Shown in pieces: positions 23,315 through 36,450 of a stretch of 64,000 nt of DNA. Below the pieces are notes generated by a model. The model was not told the origin of the DNA and did not search any database. It was given only the letters and a program-made list of their open reading frames with translations. The stretch is from Sphagnum compactum. Lineage: Eukaryota; Bryophyta; Sphagnopsida; Sphagnales. Each line of letters opens with the position of its first letter. Within the stretch, counting starts at the first letter, position 1. The stretch is taken from positions 5,518,001-5,582,000 of the forward strand of contig OZ234500.1 in assembly GCA_965153455.1 (NCBI GenBank), given 5' to 3'. The position numbers and the translations under genes were made by a program.

Positions 23315-25779
23315 ATGGCCATGCGTCAACTCATGCCTGCTGCGCGTCGCTTGGACCTTTTGTGTGGTAGGTTTCCGAGCTCTATCTCTCTCTCTGTCTC
23401 TCTCTCTGTGTCTCTCTTTGTTTCTATCAAGGTCTCCATCTCTCGATCTCTTTCTGTCTTGATTCCTTTGTGTTCCTCTCCTTCCCTAGATGTTCTTCGT
23501 CTGCTGTCTAATGCCGGATGCATCCTATGTGACCGGAGCTACTGAAATGCATGACGAGTTTCATGTCTAGGGAATCAGATCTGAGATATTGATGAACAGA
23601 TATTGAGGGGTTTGTCAACACTGCCCCTTTGCCACTCAGCATTTTGGATTATCAAGTTGCATCATGTGGGAGTTTGTCCTTCACACTGAAGTTTTGGAAA
23701 ACACCACTGGCGTGTGTTCAGGTTTTGGTCAATTCCACAGGTCCCTAGCCTCCCGGGGTCAAGGTCTTCCAGCAGCAAACACAGCAGCAGTTCCATCCTT
23801 CTCGGGTACACAGATGCTTTGGTTTGTCTGTATGCATGGTTGAGAAACTCTAGACATTTTGAGTTTTCACAGTAGATCAAGATATGAAGCAAAGATGCTC
23901 TCTGTTGTTGCTCCGAAGTCTAGAGGATGGATGCTGCATCTTTTGTATGTAGATTGTTGCAGGTCATGAGGCTAAGTGGAGGAACTTATTTCAAGTAGGC
24001 CAGTTGCCAAATGTCTGTGCTGCAGGTTTGCATCAAGATGGACAGCTGCAGCCGTGCTCTCTTATGAACAAGCTTAGGATCTTCGTGCATGGACAATTCG
24101 GATCTTCTTGCAGCATGAGTACTGAGGTTCAACGGAGAAGAAAGTCAGCTCGCACTGTGGAACGAGATCCTACATCAACAAGTAGGTCCATGAAGAGCCA
24201 AGGTGTTTTGGTTCATGCATTGTCTGGCAGGGTGAAATTTCTAGGTGTGTACATTGCAGCTGTGGCCATATCTAGACAGAGACAACGTGAATTGAAGGGG
24301 TTAGACAGGCGGCGCCGTATTATTCACCGGTTGCGCATGCTACAAAAGCAACGGCAGAACTCCTGGGAGAAAGAAACAGAGCGTTTAGTCTTGGGAGCAT
24401 GGATACGTGGCTATAAGAAGGCCATTGATTCATTGAAGTCACATCAAACTGCACGGCAGGCAATTGTGGATAAAGCCACAGAGCTAGGTATGAGAATGGC
24501 CCTCACCTTGACAGAAGGGGCCGCCACAGAGTCAAGTGACCATTTTAAAAGACTTCTAGAAGAAGAGGAGAACCACTTCAGTAGGCAAGGGTGGGAATAC
24601 CTTCCTCTGCAAGTGAAAGGCGCATATGAAAATTTTCTACTTAGCATTGATGTGGCCTGTGAAGAGCTCAAAGTCCAAGCAGCAGCTCTTAAGCAGCTAG
24701 CACAGACTTCTGCAGCACAGGATGAATACAAGAAGACCAGCAGTCAGGATGATAAGTACAGTATCTCCAGCAGCCTTTCACAAACAGATGGTGGACATTT
24801 CGTGCATTCAACAATGGATGGATTTAAAAGAGATTTAGAGGGGTCTCTTGTTGCTGAGCTTCAGTCTGCAACCCATGAAAGTCATAGAATGCCACATATG
24901 GTAGAACAAAATGTACACAGCATCATTGATAGAATAACTGACCCACATGTGCTTTTAGCCAGTTATGACAGCATCAAAACTAAACTCCAGTTTGCTTATT
25001 TGAAAGAGGGTGACATATGGGAGGATTTTGACTGGAATTGGTTCAAGCAGACAGCAAAATTATTGGAAGCAGGAACTTATGAGTTCACCCCTGCAAGACA
25101 GGTATACATGAGGAGACCTGGGAAGGGTGGGGAGATGCGATCTCATGTATTGATCTCTCCAAGGGACCAGGTTGTGGAAGAAGCTATCAGAGTAGAGTTA
25201 GAGAACATATATGATCCAATTTTTCTGGAGGATTCCCATGGCTTTCGACCTGGCAAGTCCTGCCACACAGCACTCAAGGCCATCAAGAATGGTTGGCAAG
25301 GAACTTCCTGGTTTCTTCAGTTAGAGATTAACAATAGATATGGCATCTCAAACCACAAAAGGCTTTTAGGCATCCTCTCAGAGAGGCTACAGGATCAAAG
25401 ACTTCTCAATATGTTGAGGCAGATGTTTGCAGTAGGAATTATTGATATAGGAGGACCTATGTGTCAGAATGGAAGTTTGCTCTCAGCCCTTCTGTGCAAT
25501 ATCTACTACCATGAATTGGATGTTGAAGTAGCCAAAATTAGATCAGAGGTGAATGTCAGGTTCGATGAACGCTTTGACACAAGAAGGATTGCAAAGACAG
25601 GGGCTAGCCCTGAACAACTGGAACAGAACAGCCAGGAGGCAGAGTACATGAGTGTGAGGTACATCAGAGTTGCAGATGAATTTCTGATTGGTGTCACTGG
25701 GAGCAGGGCTGTTGCCCTGGATGTCCTGGCAAGAGTGAAACATTTTGCAGTGTCGAACTTGAAGCTCAGATTCCATTGA
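23315..25779 (+). CDS. Nuclear group II intron maturase-like protein, predicted mitochondrial, truncated RT-type
   Basis: Proposed exons are 23315-23366 and 24026-25779 (intron 659 bases, GTAGGT...CAG, phase 1), giving 601 residues. Exon 1 encodes MAMRQLMPAARRLDLLC, an Arg-rich, acid-poor start typical of mitochondrial presequences. Residues about 320-600 align by eye with the reverse-transcriptase domain of plant organelle maturases: VLISPRDQVVEEAIRVELE, HGFRPGKSCHTALKAIKNG, then a region matching motif 4 (GSLLSALLCNIYYHELD). The first catalytic position reads LQLEI where an Asp is usual, and the YADD box reads VADE. The stop comes just after LKLRFH, so the thumb and domain X are missing. 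Plant nMAT proteins aid splicing of organelle group II introns and have lost RT catalysis. If the exon 1 join is wrong, translation would start at Met 24064. It is functional or recently truncated; I cannot tell which. Confidence 0.8.
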
Positions 25780-27162
25780 GAAAGCTGTAGAGACCTCAGT
25801 AACATGAATTCGTCAAAGTTCATGTGCAGATGTTGCCCACTTAGTGATTGCAGTGCATGGTATACTGATATCCAGAACATTTGTGGAACTTTGATTTTTC
25901 AGGTTGAGCTTGGAACTCTGTCCCTAATGCAAGAGATTTCTCAAATATTTGTTCTCTGGATGGCAGTCCAGAGTCAGTCTTGTACACTGTCTTCCTTCTT
26001 TGTTCTTCCCTTGCAGATTGTGATGAATTTGTATTCTTTCTTATAATATATGAGTATGGAGTGCCAGAAAAGTAGGAATGATGATTTGTATGCCGATTTC
26101 TCCAAGCTCTTTGTTTGCACTAATTCAACCCTAATGCTTTTCCTACTATATGTAGCTGTCAAAAGTTTACCTTTTTTCCAAGTCTGTTTGAAAAATCACC
26201 ATCAGTCACATCCAATGCTATAAACTACACCTGATCTCCTGTGTTTGTATGAGGACGACAGCAGGCATCTTCTGTGGCTGGAAGAGAGGGAGAACATGAG
26301 AGCCCAAGGCTAAGATCTCCAATCCATTATCCATGTGGATTCAAGCACAGTGGCTTGTGCCCCTAATCAAGAGCTCCCACCCATTTCTGATACTCTCCTT
26401 CCAGGTTATTCCACAATAAATTGCACCAATAGTTGAGGCTGCAGCATGATCAATACAGTTGGCCACCAATTTTCCTGCGCGTACTGACCTCGAGTCTACC
26501 TCTATAGCGTTTATTTGTGGATTTCCTCTGGCCAGGCAAACTAATTTATGCACAAGCATTCCAAATTCCAAATCCCATTACAGAATTCCGTTCTGCACAG
26601 TATGGAGAAACACACTTCTAAAACATGGGTTCAGTCAAACCTTCTATGATGCTGAATTTCAACTGCAAGAGAATCTTTCACAATCGATATCCCATTGAGT
26701 TGATTCAGCACACACAAGAGAAAAGTACTGAAACAAAGACTTGATTTCAGAAGCTGAAGCATTTTGATTAAAGGAAGTGACTGGGGGAAATGCATTCAAA
26801 GTCCTTATTTTGTTCTCTCAGTTTTACCTCCTTCCTGTTTGTGCTACCTACCTGATGGAGGAGGAAAGAATTTTGTATGTGAAACTAGGGGCGCTCCAAA
26901 TCCAACCACTGTGCACACAAATGTCATGTCCTTAAAAAGTAAGAGCTATAGTACAGGCCATCATCTTTCTTGGCGCACACACCCTGAGATAACCCAACCA
27001 CAGTTGAGTGACCCTAATTGCTCACAATTCCCACTCAACGTAACTGATTTACAAGAGCATACCTCTCTCTCTCACTTTCTCTCTTTCAAACAAACCCGAA
27101 CACTTAAAAACTCAATTCTACAAAACCTTGAACACCAACTTTTAACATTCCAGGATGTGGTA
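25780..27162. other. Gene-free stretch between convergent maturase and MYB genes
   Basis: The two genes converge here. I looked for a continuation of the maturase (thumb, domain X) in the first 300 bases and found none. The remaining short ORFs are unsupported. Confidence 0.5.
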
Positions 27163-28700
27163 TCAGTGATGCATTGAGGACTGTGGCATTGGGTAAGCCA
27201 TATGTGGCAATGGCATTGTGGGTCCAGCCATCCCTGGCCTTGGAACATGGCCTCTTGCTCCAAATGGAACATGGCCAGGAGGTGGGAGCATTACCGGGGA
27301 GCCCATAGCTGGTGCAGGACCCACATACATTCCTGGTTGTGATACTACTGGCTGTCCAGGAACAGGACCCAAAGCTGGTTGCCCTGTAATGGGTCCCTGT
27401 TGTCCTTGTCCTTGCATCGTGTCACCGCTGCCATTGTTCACGCTAGTAATATCATGGATGCTTGATCGCCGCTTATCTTTGTTGATTGAATTCAAGCGGA
27501 TGAAGTACTTTTGAGCATGGCTTGCTACCTGTGTTGGTGTTCGGGATATCACAAAATTCCTTGATATGCTCCGCCAATCACCCTTCCCAAATTTCGCCAA
27601 CCCTAGTAAAAAGAGCCTGAAATGTGCCCACATGTCCACCCTTCTTTCTATTAATACTTCTGGAGAAGAACAATCACACAAAAAAAATGAGCTTGAAAGA
27701 TACTAATTCTACCAAGCTGGAAATTCAATTGCACAAGGGAACCAATTCAGAAAGAAAATTGGAAGGCCCTAATTTTAAGAATGAGGGTAAAAGCACAACG
27801 AGCCAAAAGTGTGAACAAAACACTTTAGTTTCACAACCTGTGATGCTCACTTCCTCCTTCCATTTGTTAACTTCTTATCAGAGTTGCATTTTGGATTTTG
27901 GAGAGATTCATGTTTTTTCAAAGGAAATTCAAACATTCAGGAATCTGAAGCTTCTTTTGCCATCTGCACTGTCTCAACCCTAACACCTGTATGGCTACCA
28001 GTTATGATCCTTCTACTCAAGTCTGATGTCATAACTAGTCTAGTGATGCACAACTCTTTCGTCAACCCTGATAAACTTTCCAGGGATCCTGCTCAACTAC
28101 TGGAGCTGCAGAACAGACAAGAAGAAGGATAATTGCAGAGTGAAGAAGAAGAATCGTTGTTGAACATCTAGAGAGCAAGGGACAAGAAATTTCTCCTGAC
28201 CTGTGCTCCTCTTCAGACCAAGGAATGCCCTTTCGTCGTTCCTGATCTGCAGACTTGGAGGATATACCCTTGCCTAAAACCGAGCTTCCATTTGAACCAT
28301 TTGCATTTGTTCCAGAACCAGATGCCTGGCCATGATACAAACCAACTTTCTTGGAGCCAAGGCTGTTGTTGTCAGAGACTCCAGCCTCTTCTGAAGTTGA
28401 AAGAGAAGAGGGAGTATAATTTGGAAGTGCAATCCTACCAGCATCGATCAAGCTCACATCTTCTTGTAGTATCTCAAAGTGGCGCTTCACATCAGTTGCA
28501 TCCTTCCCAGGTACCATTGCTGCAATGTTTTCCCATCGCTTTGGGCTGTCTTGGTCATGTATATTGAGTGCAGTCTCAAACTGTTTGTCTTGCTCCCTTG
28601 TCCACACAGAACTGGAAGGTGATGAAGCCAGGGAAGATTGAGTTGGCAACGATGGTGAAGCAGCAGCAGCTGCATCCTCAACTGGAGAAGGTGCTACCAT
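27163..28700 (-). CDS. DIVARICATA-like MYB transcription factor (SHAQKYF class), two exons
   Basis: Exons 28201-28700 and 27163-27616, joined by a 584-base intron (donor CACAG/GTCAGG, acceptor TTTCAG/G) that splits an Arg codon, give 317 residues. Residues about 31-95 are a first SANT/MYB domain ([14 protein letters not shown], then [12 protein letters not shown], then DVKRHFEIL). A Ser/Gly/Asn linker follows. Residues about 155-210 are the second MYB repeat: [31 protein letters not shown], and the SHAQKYF signature. The tail is rich in Gly, Pro, Met and Gln. This two-domain plan is that of DIVARICATA/MYBS proteins, nuclear DNA-binding factors that recognise GATA/TATCCA-type sites. I chose the ATG at 28700 because the frame further upstream is not conserved in type. 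An array of 67-bp repeats lies upstream at 29160-29790. Confidence 0.92.
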
Positions 28701-29159
28701 TGTCCCTCTTCTCTTAGGTTTTTTGTGCACACCAGAATACTCAACCCTAAAAAAAACAGCTTCCTTAAAAATCCTCAATCTTTACCAAAGCTAGTTCCTT
28801 CCACTTTCGATGCAAAATCCACAAGCTCCCAAACACAAAAGGGTTGCAAAAGCCTGGAGTCTTCTCAGGGATCCACAAAGTCGAAAAAGAAGAACCACTT
28901 GGGCCAGGAAGATGTAAAACTTTGGCCTAACCCTAGGAGGAGGTCTAAGGATCGAATGGAAATGGGAACAACAAGTGAGACACTGCCTCAGACATGAAGA
29001 ACAGCCAAGGAAGAAAAACAGACTGATTGCGCAGGAAGAAGAAAAGCAACCAAAAAATCATAGGGGGGAAAAAAATATGGAGAGAAAGAGAAAACCTCAA
29101 AAAGTATGTGCACGCACGAGAATCAAACCTCAAAATTCCACCCACCAGTTTTCAACCAA

Positions 29160-29790
29160 GCTTGTTTCCACTTGGTGCTTTTGCAAAATCCAACAAAAAG
29201 CTCAAAACAACATCAGAGAGAGACGCACAACTTGAACTACTTGGTGTTTGAAGAATCCATCAAAACCTCAAAAACAAAACTACAGAGAGATGCACAACTT
29301 GACCTACTTGGGGTTTGTCAAAATCCAACAAAACCTCAGAACAACACCAGAGAGAGATCCACAGCTTGAACTACTTGGTGTTTGTAAAATCCACCAAAAC
29401 CTCAAAACAACATCAGAGAGAGATGCACAACTTGAACTGCTTGTGTTCTCCAAAATCCAACAAAAAGCTCAAAACGTGTTCACAGAGATATGCATCACTT
29501 GAACTACTGGATGTTCTTCAAAATCCAACAAAAAGCTCAACCACCACCACCAGAGAGAGGTGCACAACTTCAACTATACTTGGTGTTTTTGGAAATCTAA
29601 CAAAAAAAAGCTCAGAAAAACACCACAAAGAGATGAACCACTTGAACTACTGGGTATTTTTTTTAATCCAACAAAAGTTTTCAAAACAACACCACACACA
29701 GAGATGCACAACTTGATGGGTATTCTCAAAATAGAGCAAGAAGCTCAAACAGCACCAGAGATGCACGACTTGAGCTTCTTCTTAACCTTT
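29160..29790. repeat. Tandem array of about nine 67-bp units upstream of the MYB gene
   Basis: Units begin AAATCCAACAAAA(A)GCTC, continue with ACA(A/C)CA(T/C)CAGAGAGA and GCACAACTTGAACTACT, and end GGTGTTTG. Unit starts fall near 29190, 29252, 29319, 29386, 29451, 29519, 29592, 29664 and 29727. Because 67 is not a multiple of three, several overlapping frames stay open and mimic repetitive proteins; these are not genes. The array lies 460-1090 bases upstream of the MYB start codon. Confidence 0.88.
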
Positions 29791-30149
29791 TTCTCAAAGG
29801 ATCCAGCAAAAGCCTAAATCAAGCCAAACAAGATGCAATCTTTGGGAGACAAAAACTCGACAACTCTCATTTCTGTCTCAAACAATCTCTCAAAAGGCTC
29901 AAATGGAAAAAAGGAACTAGCCTGCTTCAGACATCAAGAAGAAGAAAAAGAAGAAGAAGAAGAGTAGCACAAAAGGGGACAACACCACCACCCAAAACAC
30001 TTGCAGAGTCGAGAAGAGCAACTAAAACAGCAAAACACTCAGAGAAGAAAAGAGCAGAAGAAAGAGTCCAAAAAGTGAGCAAATCAAAAGAGTTTGTCAA
30101 AGACCAAAAGAATCATAACATTCCACAAAACCAAAATTTTTAAAATAAA

Positions 30150-30730
30150 CATTTTCATTCCTCAAAACAATTCAAGGCTCCAATCTCATTGGTCACATAG
30201 GGTTTTTTTTTTCCAATTTTACCCACAAGTCTATCCCACAAACCCCGTAGAGTTGTGTACTTTTTTTTTAAATATGTGTAAAATATGTACCAATCAAAAT
30301 AATCATAACGTCCCATAAGAAAAAAATTCCCCAAAAAAAATAAAAAATAAAAAATAAAAATCCACAAAACGATTCAAAGGCCCCATTCTAACAATCTCAT
30401 TGGTCACATAGACTTCTTCTTTTTTCAATCCTACTCACAAGTTTATCATCACATAAACCCTGTATATTTTTGTATATTTTTTCTAAAAGATGTGTAAAAT
30501 ATATGTAATCAAAATAATCATTTTGTCCCAAGAAAAAATTTCAAATTTTTTATTTTAGTTTTCTTAAACAAGCCTCATTCCTCAAAACAACTCGAGGCTC
30601 CCACTCTAACAACCTCATTCCAATCACATTGGCTTTTTTTTTCTTTTATTAAAAAATTTAAAACCTAGACACAACCCCATTCCACAAAATTTGAATATTT
30701 GTGTATATTTCCTACACCAATAGTTTAACC
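30150..30730. repeat. Three tandem copies of a roughly 210-bp AT-rich repeat
   Basis: Copies start at about 30158, 30365 and 30584. Each opens with CAAAACAATTCAAGGCTCC or a close variant, followed by AATCTCATTGGTCACATAG. Further on come an ATGTGTAAAATAT word and ATCAAAATAATCAT, present in copies one and two. The third copy is shorter and more diverged. A lone partial copy is at 4310-4360. Confidence 0.8.
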
Positions 30731-30825
30731 CTTGTTTATATACAGACAGGGTTAAAAGAAAAGTAGCCCAAAGTGAAAGATGGTGCATTTTTGAGAATAA
30801 TTGTTCAAATGGATAAAGAGAAAGA

Positions 30826-30830
<5 letters not shown>

Positions 30831-30874
<44 letters not shown>
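30831..30874. repeat. GA microsatellite
   Basis: An uninterrupted run of about 22 GA dinucleotides. Confidence 0.95.
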
Positions 30875-30878
<4 letters not shown>

Positions 30879-31163
30879 CTCTTTTGTGAAGTGGATAAAA
30901 GAGTTAAAGTTTTGGTTATGCCTTAGTACAATAAAGTGTACTTGTCAAGTTTAGGTTTTTCATTTCAGCTGTTGAAAAAGGCAATTCATCATTTCCATTA
31001 TGGCAAATCAGAAATAATGTTTACCAGCAGCAACCACACTCAAATGGGTGTTCTGAAATGCCAATAAAAGCAATTCATCATCTAGTGCAGAATACTAATC
31101 TTTAATGGCAGATCCCATTGACTTTAAGGCTGTAAATGCTTGGGAATTCCAAAGAATAACTTC

Positions 31164-32107
31164 AAGCATCTCCACCCATGCTCCCCTATTGGAGCTTGTA
31201 TTAGCCTTTATAACTCCAACAAGGGGTGTGTCACACTTGGCCTTGCCATTGACATTAATAAAAGTATCTTAAGGCAAAAGAAGAATTATGGAAACTCATA
31301 TATTTCACCATGCAAAAATATAATCTTCAAAAAATTCCTCTAAAAGAAACCAAAATCCTTCAAAATATTATAACTCTATAACTAATCTCAAGTTTCAACA
31401 CAAGCCAAAATATCATCTTTCAAAAATACTCATATAAAAATAGACCTATTATTACCTAGGAGCCAAAAGCTACTATACTCTATAATGGATCTAAACACAG
31501 TATCCTTGCCTTGGTAGGCAAGGCCAACAAACACTTTTACTTATTCCCTTATGGCGACCCATAACCATGAAAAATTGAATAGTGTAAAAGAAGGGTTTTT
31601 CTTTTTTCAATTTTGTGATGTAGCTGAAGTGCCAGATTTAGCCAGATGATTTAGCCAGATGAAGCTGATGATTTAGCCAGATTTGGTTGTATACTAGATG
31701 GGAAAGGAGAAAAAAAACCCAAAAATCCTTCTATATTCTTGGTTACCTACTGGAACTTGTCATAAAATCTGGTGATTTGGATTTTATTTCTTTTTGAAAT
31801 CTGGTGAATTTGGGCCCTTTTTTTCCATGAAAAAGGCTTTGTATGGGTTGAAATCATTTTTTTCAGGTCGAACTTTGGCAAAATTTGCCAAAAAAAAACA
31901 ACAGTGTAATGTGAGAGACTATTTGAATTTCACCACACATGCAAATAATTAATGACAACCAATCAAAACTTGTTATTTCCTTTTTCTAGGCCACTTGAGG
32001 TCATCCAATGGTGGGCATGTTTACAAGCCAAAATTGAGTTTCACACACGAATTTAAAATCCAAAATAGTGTGTATAGGGCATTTTACTATTGTGGGTGGA
32101 GATGCTC
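31164..32107. mobile_element. Tourist-like TIR element, 944 bp, with TTC duplication
   Basis: The left end AAGCATCTCCACCCATGCTC pairs with the reverse complement of the right end, GAGCATCTCCACCCACAATA. TTC flanks both sides (31161-31163 and 32108-32110). Its interior shares words such as ACCATGAAAAATTGAATAGT with the 3217-3508 element. It has no ORF for a transposase and is therefore nonautonomous. Confidence 0.75.
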
Positions 32108-35100
32108 TTCGAATTATAGAAAAGAATACCATTATAATCATCTTTTCAAACCATTTTTTTTCAAGTGATGAGAAAAGTTAATACATTATATATTTATGAG
32201 CTAATTGTGCTGATGATGATTATCTATGTGGATGACAACATAGTTATGACTTAGGGTTTATGAACCACAATAGCTAAGGATTTGACTAAATGGGCCCTAC
32301 ACATTGCAATCTTTTGGAATCTTTTTATTAGGGATTTATTTTGAACGTGTATATGGATCAAGTGACTAATGTGTTATTTAATTATTCTATGTTATGCATG
32401 ATTAAAAATCAAATAGCTTGATCTCATCTCTGATAAAAACATTTAAATTCCAAAAGAATGATGTAGAAGTTAATCTATGAAGAGAATGATTATTCTCTTG
32501 AAGACTAGCATGTGAAGTAATCATATGAACCTCAAGTTAATGAAAGACAAGTACTTATTAAACATAGATAAAAAAGAGTGGATAACTCATTCATTATCAA
32601 TGTTTAAGGTATTTAACATGCCGTGGGTGGTGTTTATCAAATCCAAACTCAGAAACATGACTCCATTAGGTTCGTTCTTCATTTCCATGCAAGTTTTATG
32701 TTGACATTATTTCCCGAAGACTTATCTACAAACTTATGTGTGCAATGGAACTTATTGTCACCACTCTTGAAAGAATGAAGAAAATATTAGTTGATGTCAA
32801 CTTAGCTATGTTAGTGTAAGCAAACCTATATAAAAAAAATTAGTGAAAAGCTTAAATAACTACAAATTATTTGCAAAATTGAAGTCCTATTAAAATAAAT
32901 CAGAACCAAGTGAAGACCATATTGACTACGGTTTGGACATCAACCATATTCATCTCACCTAAACATATTTGGATGCAAGGTTCATGCATTAATTCATAAG
33001 GAAAAGAAACAAAACTTGGATGCACATTTGATTCAGTACTCTTGAAATATAATTAAAAATCCAAGGCATATTAACTTATGACAACAAGTCGGAAATAAAT
33101 ACTTATATTCTTGAAGACATCATTTTCATGAATAAACATGAAGTCTACTAATAACTTCATTATCAAGAAGATGAAGAAACATTTCTTATTATATGCTAAT
33201 TCTTGAAAATATTATAATATTTAATCAACTTTGGCACACAATTTAATTATTTTCATTTTTGCCAAAGTTTTGGGAAATTATGGACCCAATATGCCAAAAA
33301 ATCAACCAAAATAAACTTTGTGCAACCCAAAACAATTGGATTATAAATACCTAGATTTGAACATGGGCCCATAGATTGAAATGCATAAAGGTGCCTCAAT
33401 GTAGACATATTTATCGGTGGTATGTATGTGATACAAAACTTCTCCTTGTTAGTTGAATTATTCGATACATGCCAATACTCTAGAAATTGAAAGCTAAAAT
33501 TTGTCAAAGCTAAAAATTCAAAATACATTAAATATTTGACACATCCTTGTCAAATTTGATCATGTATTATGATATATAACATGATTAAATCTACAAAATA
33601 AAAAAATTAATCACAAAATGTACTTCAAAAATGTCCTCAAAATACACAACAAAATCAACATGACGTAGTCGTCGAAACAATTTTCCAATTATCTTTAAAT
33701 ATGACTTCATGCAATATTTGATCGAGAGGTAACATAAGCCTTTTCTCAAAAACTTAAAACGATCATGAAACATCAACAAGTTTTGATCGAAACAATACAA
33801 GGTAAAAGGGTGCATTTACAAAATAATGAGCTAAAGTGCACCTTGAATCAAAACTTCAGTGACTATTTATTTTAAAATATTCCAATGATATATTGATAAT
33901 ATTCCATTTGTAAGTTGCAAAAAAATATTAAAAGTTTCTTCCGATCCAAAAATATGTTGCATTATTATTATGTAAAGATATGTTTTTAAAAATCTCCCCA
34001 AAATTATGTCATTTTTCAAGTCCTTTTAAGTACATCAAGGAATAAAAGCATTGGTTACAATGCTCAACAAATGATTTTGAATATTATATCCTCATTAGAT
34101 TCATTCCAAATTATTTCACATGTTCCATGATATACTAGATCATTTACACATTAAATTTTTTTACAATTTTGAACAATAAAACATGAAAAACCAAGCACTA
34201 ATTACACTTGCTATCATTTGTTATTTTGCGAATGTGCCATAGAACTTAGTACAAGAATATAAAATGTATATGGGTGCAATCAAGATACATTGTACATACT
34301 TTGCTACATTATTAAAAAATTTAAGAACCAATTAAAAAAGTTCTAACCTTTTGACATCTCAAAACAATTGAAACCTCTAGTTTTTCTCATTGGCATTTCT
34401 AACCTCCCTTTAGCATCTCAAAACAATTTTTTTCTTGTCATTTGGACTTAAAACAATACCCAAAAAATATCCCGAAAGTTGCATCATTTTTCAAAAGGTT
34501 TGGGGATGGTTTTCATTATGATAACAAACTCCATTGATAAAGCAAATTGTATTAGAATGTTCACCACATCAATATTGAGGTGCTTGAAAAAACAAAATCT
34601 TGCAAAAGGATTTCAAATATTTGAAATCTATTTTTTTAATTTTCACAAATGTGAACATCCAATTCTAGTACTCACAAGTAAGTACTTTGAAAAAAATAAA
34701 TATATCAATTTAATTTAAATGGAAATCAATGTCAACAATACACTAGTACATAATGAGTTCAAATCCACTAGTAATTCACTGGGTTTTGTAGTGAATTAGG
34801 TGAATTTTGGTCCAAGTGAACTCCTACTAAATTTAGCAATTGCTTAGTGATGAACAACAAGTTGATACTGACAAGTAAATTCACTAATATATGAACAACT
34901 AGGAATATTTTAATATTTTAATAATTTAACATTAATTATTTAATCCAGATTACTTAATATTAATTATTTAATTCGAATTTTTGTATTTTTTAGTTTTTAA
35001 GTAATTGAAATTTTCAAGAATATTCAAACCTATCTACCTAGGTAGGTATAAAACTAGCACCTATTTACTTGTGTAGGTAGGCAAGTAGGTAGGAAAAGGA

Positions 35101-36450
35101 AAATGTAAATGGATTGAGTAGCTAAAAAAAACTTCATTTACTTTGCAATTTTCATTTAAGGTCAAACATTTCTATACTCATCCCAAATTCAATTCAATTC
35201 AATTCAATTACTAATACTTATTTTCAAGTTTCAAAAAAATCAGGGTAAGATTGATAATGATTTCAAAGATTAAACTTAAAAGTTTTCAAATAAATTTGAT
35301 TTTGGAATTGTTTATATGTTTAATGTTGGAATTATTAGAATTACTTTTAAACTTTTTTTCATTAGGAGTAACATTTTTTCTTTGAAACTTTTTATCTCAA
35401 ATTATTGGTAATTTGTTTTGTTTTTTACATTTTTTTTGAATTTCACTATTTTCCATTTTTTTTCCCAACATGAATCGCCAAGTTAGGAATTTTGAAAATA
35501 AAAACTTGCAATTCTACAAAAGTTGGACATAATTTATGTATTGAATAAAATTGTAAAAGACTTAATGAATGCGTTTTTGAATTAACGATGAATTGACAAA
35601 TATTCTAGGTCAATTTAAGCAAAAACAATTTGTAGATTTATTCATGACATGCAATTGCAAGTATTTTTTAAACTTTTAAATTTAAGTTTCTTTTAATTTT
35701 AATTAATTTTAATTCATTATTGATTAAAATATTTTTATATCTTGATGACAAGTCCTAGAACCCAATGTAGAATTATATCTATTATAAAAGAATTAAAAAT
35801 GTCAAACTTTTGAATTAAAAGTATATTTTTAAAAAATTAAAAAATCCTTTGCTAATGTTGATGGCCCTTTTGTGTTTGAAAAATGGTGGAAATTCACCAC
35901 AAAAAAACCCTTAGTTACATCATTAATATTTATTCTAAATTCTCAAAAGAATTAGATAAGGTTTATGATGATCTCAAAGATTGAGTTTACATGTTTTCAA
36001 AATAAATTTGATGTTATAATTGTTTATGTGTTTAAAGTTGGAATTTTTTTAAAATGTTGTGATTTTTTTTCAACGTTGTGTAGATAATCATTAGTATTAG
36101 TGCAAGATTAATCTTGTTAAACAAATATGGTCTTCATAATTAAATAACTAGATTTACTACTTAATTAATGTTTTTTCTTATGACCAATTTTTGCCAATTT
36201 ACAAGGGCAATAACATCAAAAAAGGATTTCTTTGAAAGAAAAGTTTTTTGGGCACACCTACAACACATTTGTTGAAAAGTTGAATGAAAAAAAACAAAAT
36301 TTGCAAACTGTTAATTGCAAAATCATTGCTAGTTCTTAAGAGCTTTTTCTTATGATGTAAGTATTTGTTGTCAAATCAAACCCTTCATAACTCATGCCTT
36401 GTACATTCTATTATAATTTAAATCTTTAGTAAGATTTACTTTGCTATTGT

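Larger units (their letters stand above)
28701..36450. other. Gene-free repeat-rich stretch
   Basis: No gene is supported in 7.7 kb. It holds the 67-bp array, three tandem copies of a roughly 210-bp repeat, a GA microsatellite and a 944-bp TIR element. From about 32.1 to 36.4 kb it is plain AT-rich DNA in which I see only short unsupported ORFs and a weak, decayed relative of the 210-bp repeat near 34350-34440. Confidence 0.6.

Noticed and set aside
29315-29716. Repetitive 133-codon ORF
   Set aside because: It is a reading of the 67-bp tandem array; equivalent frames overlap it.
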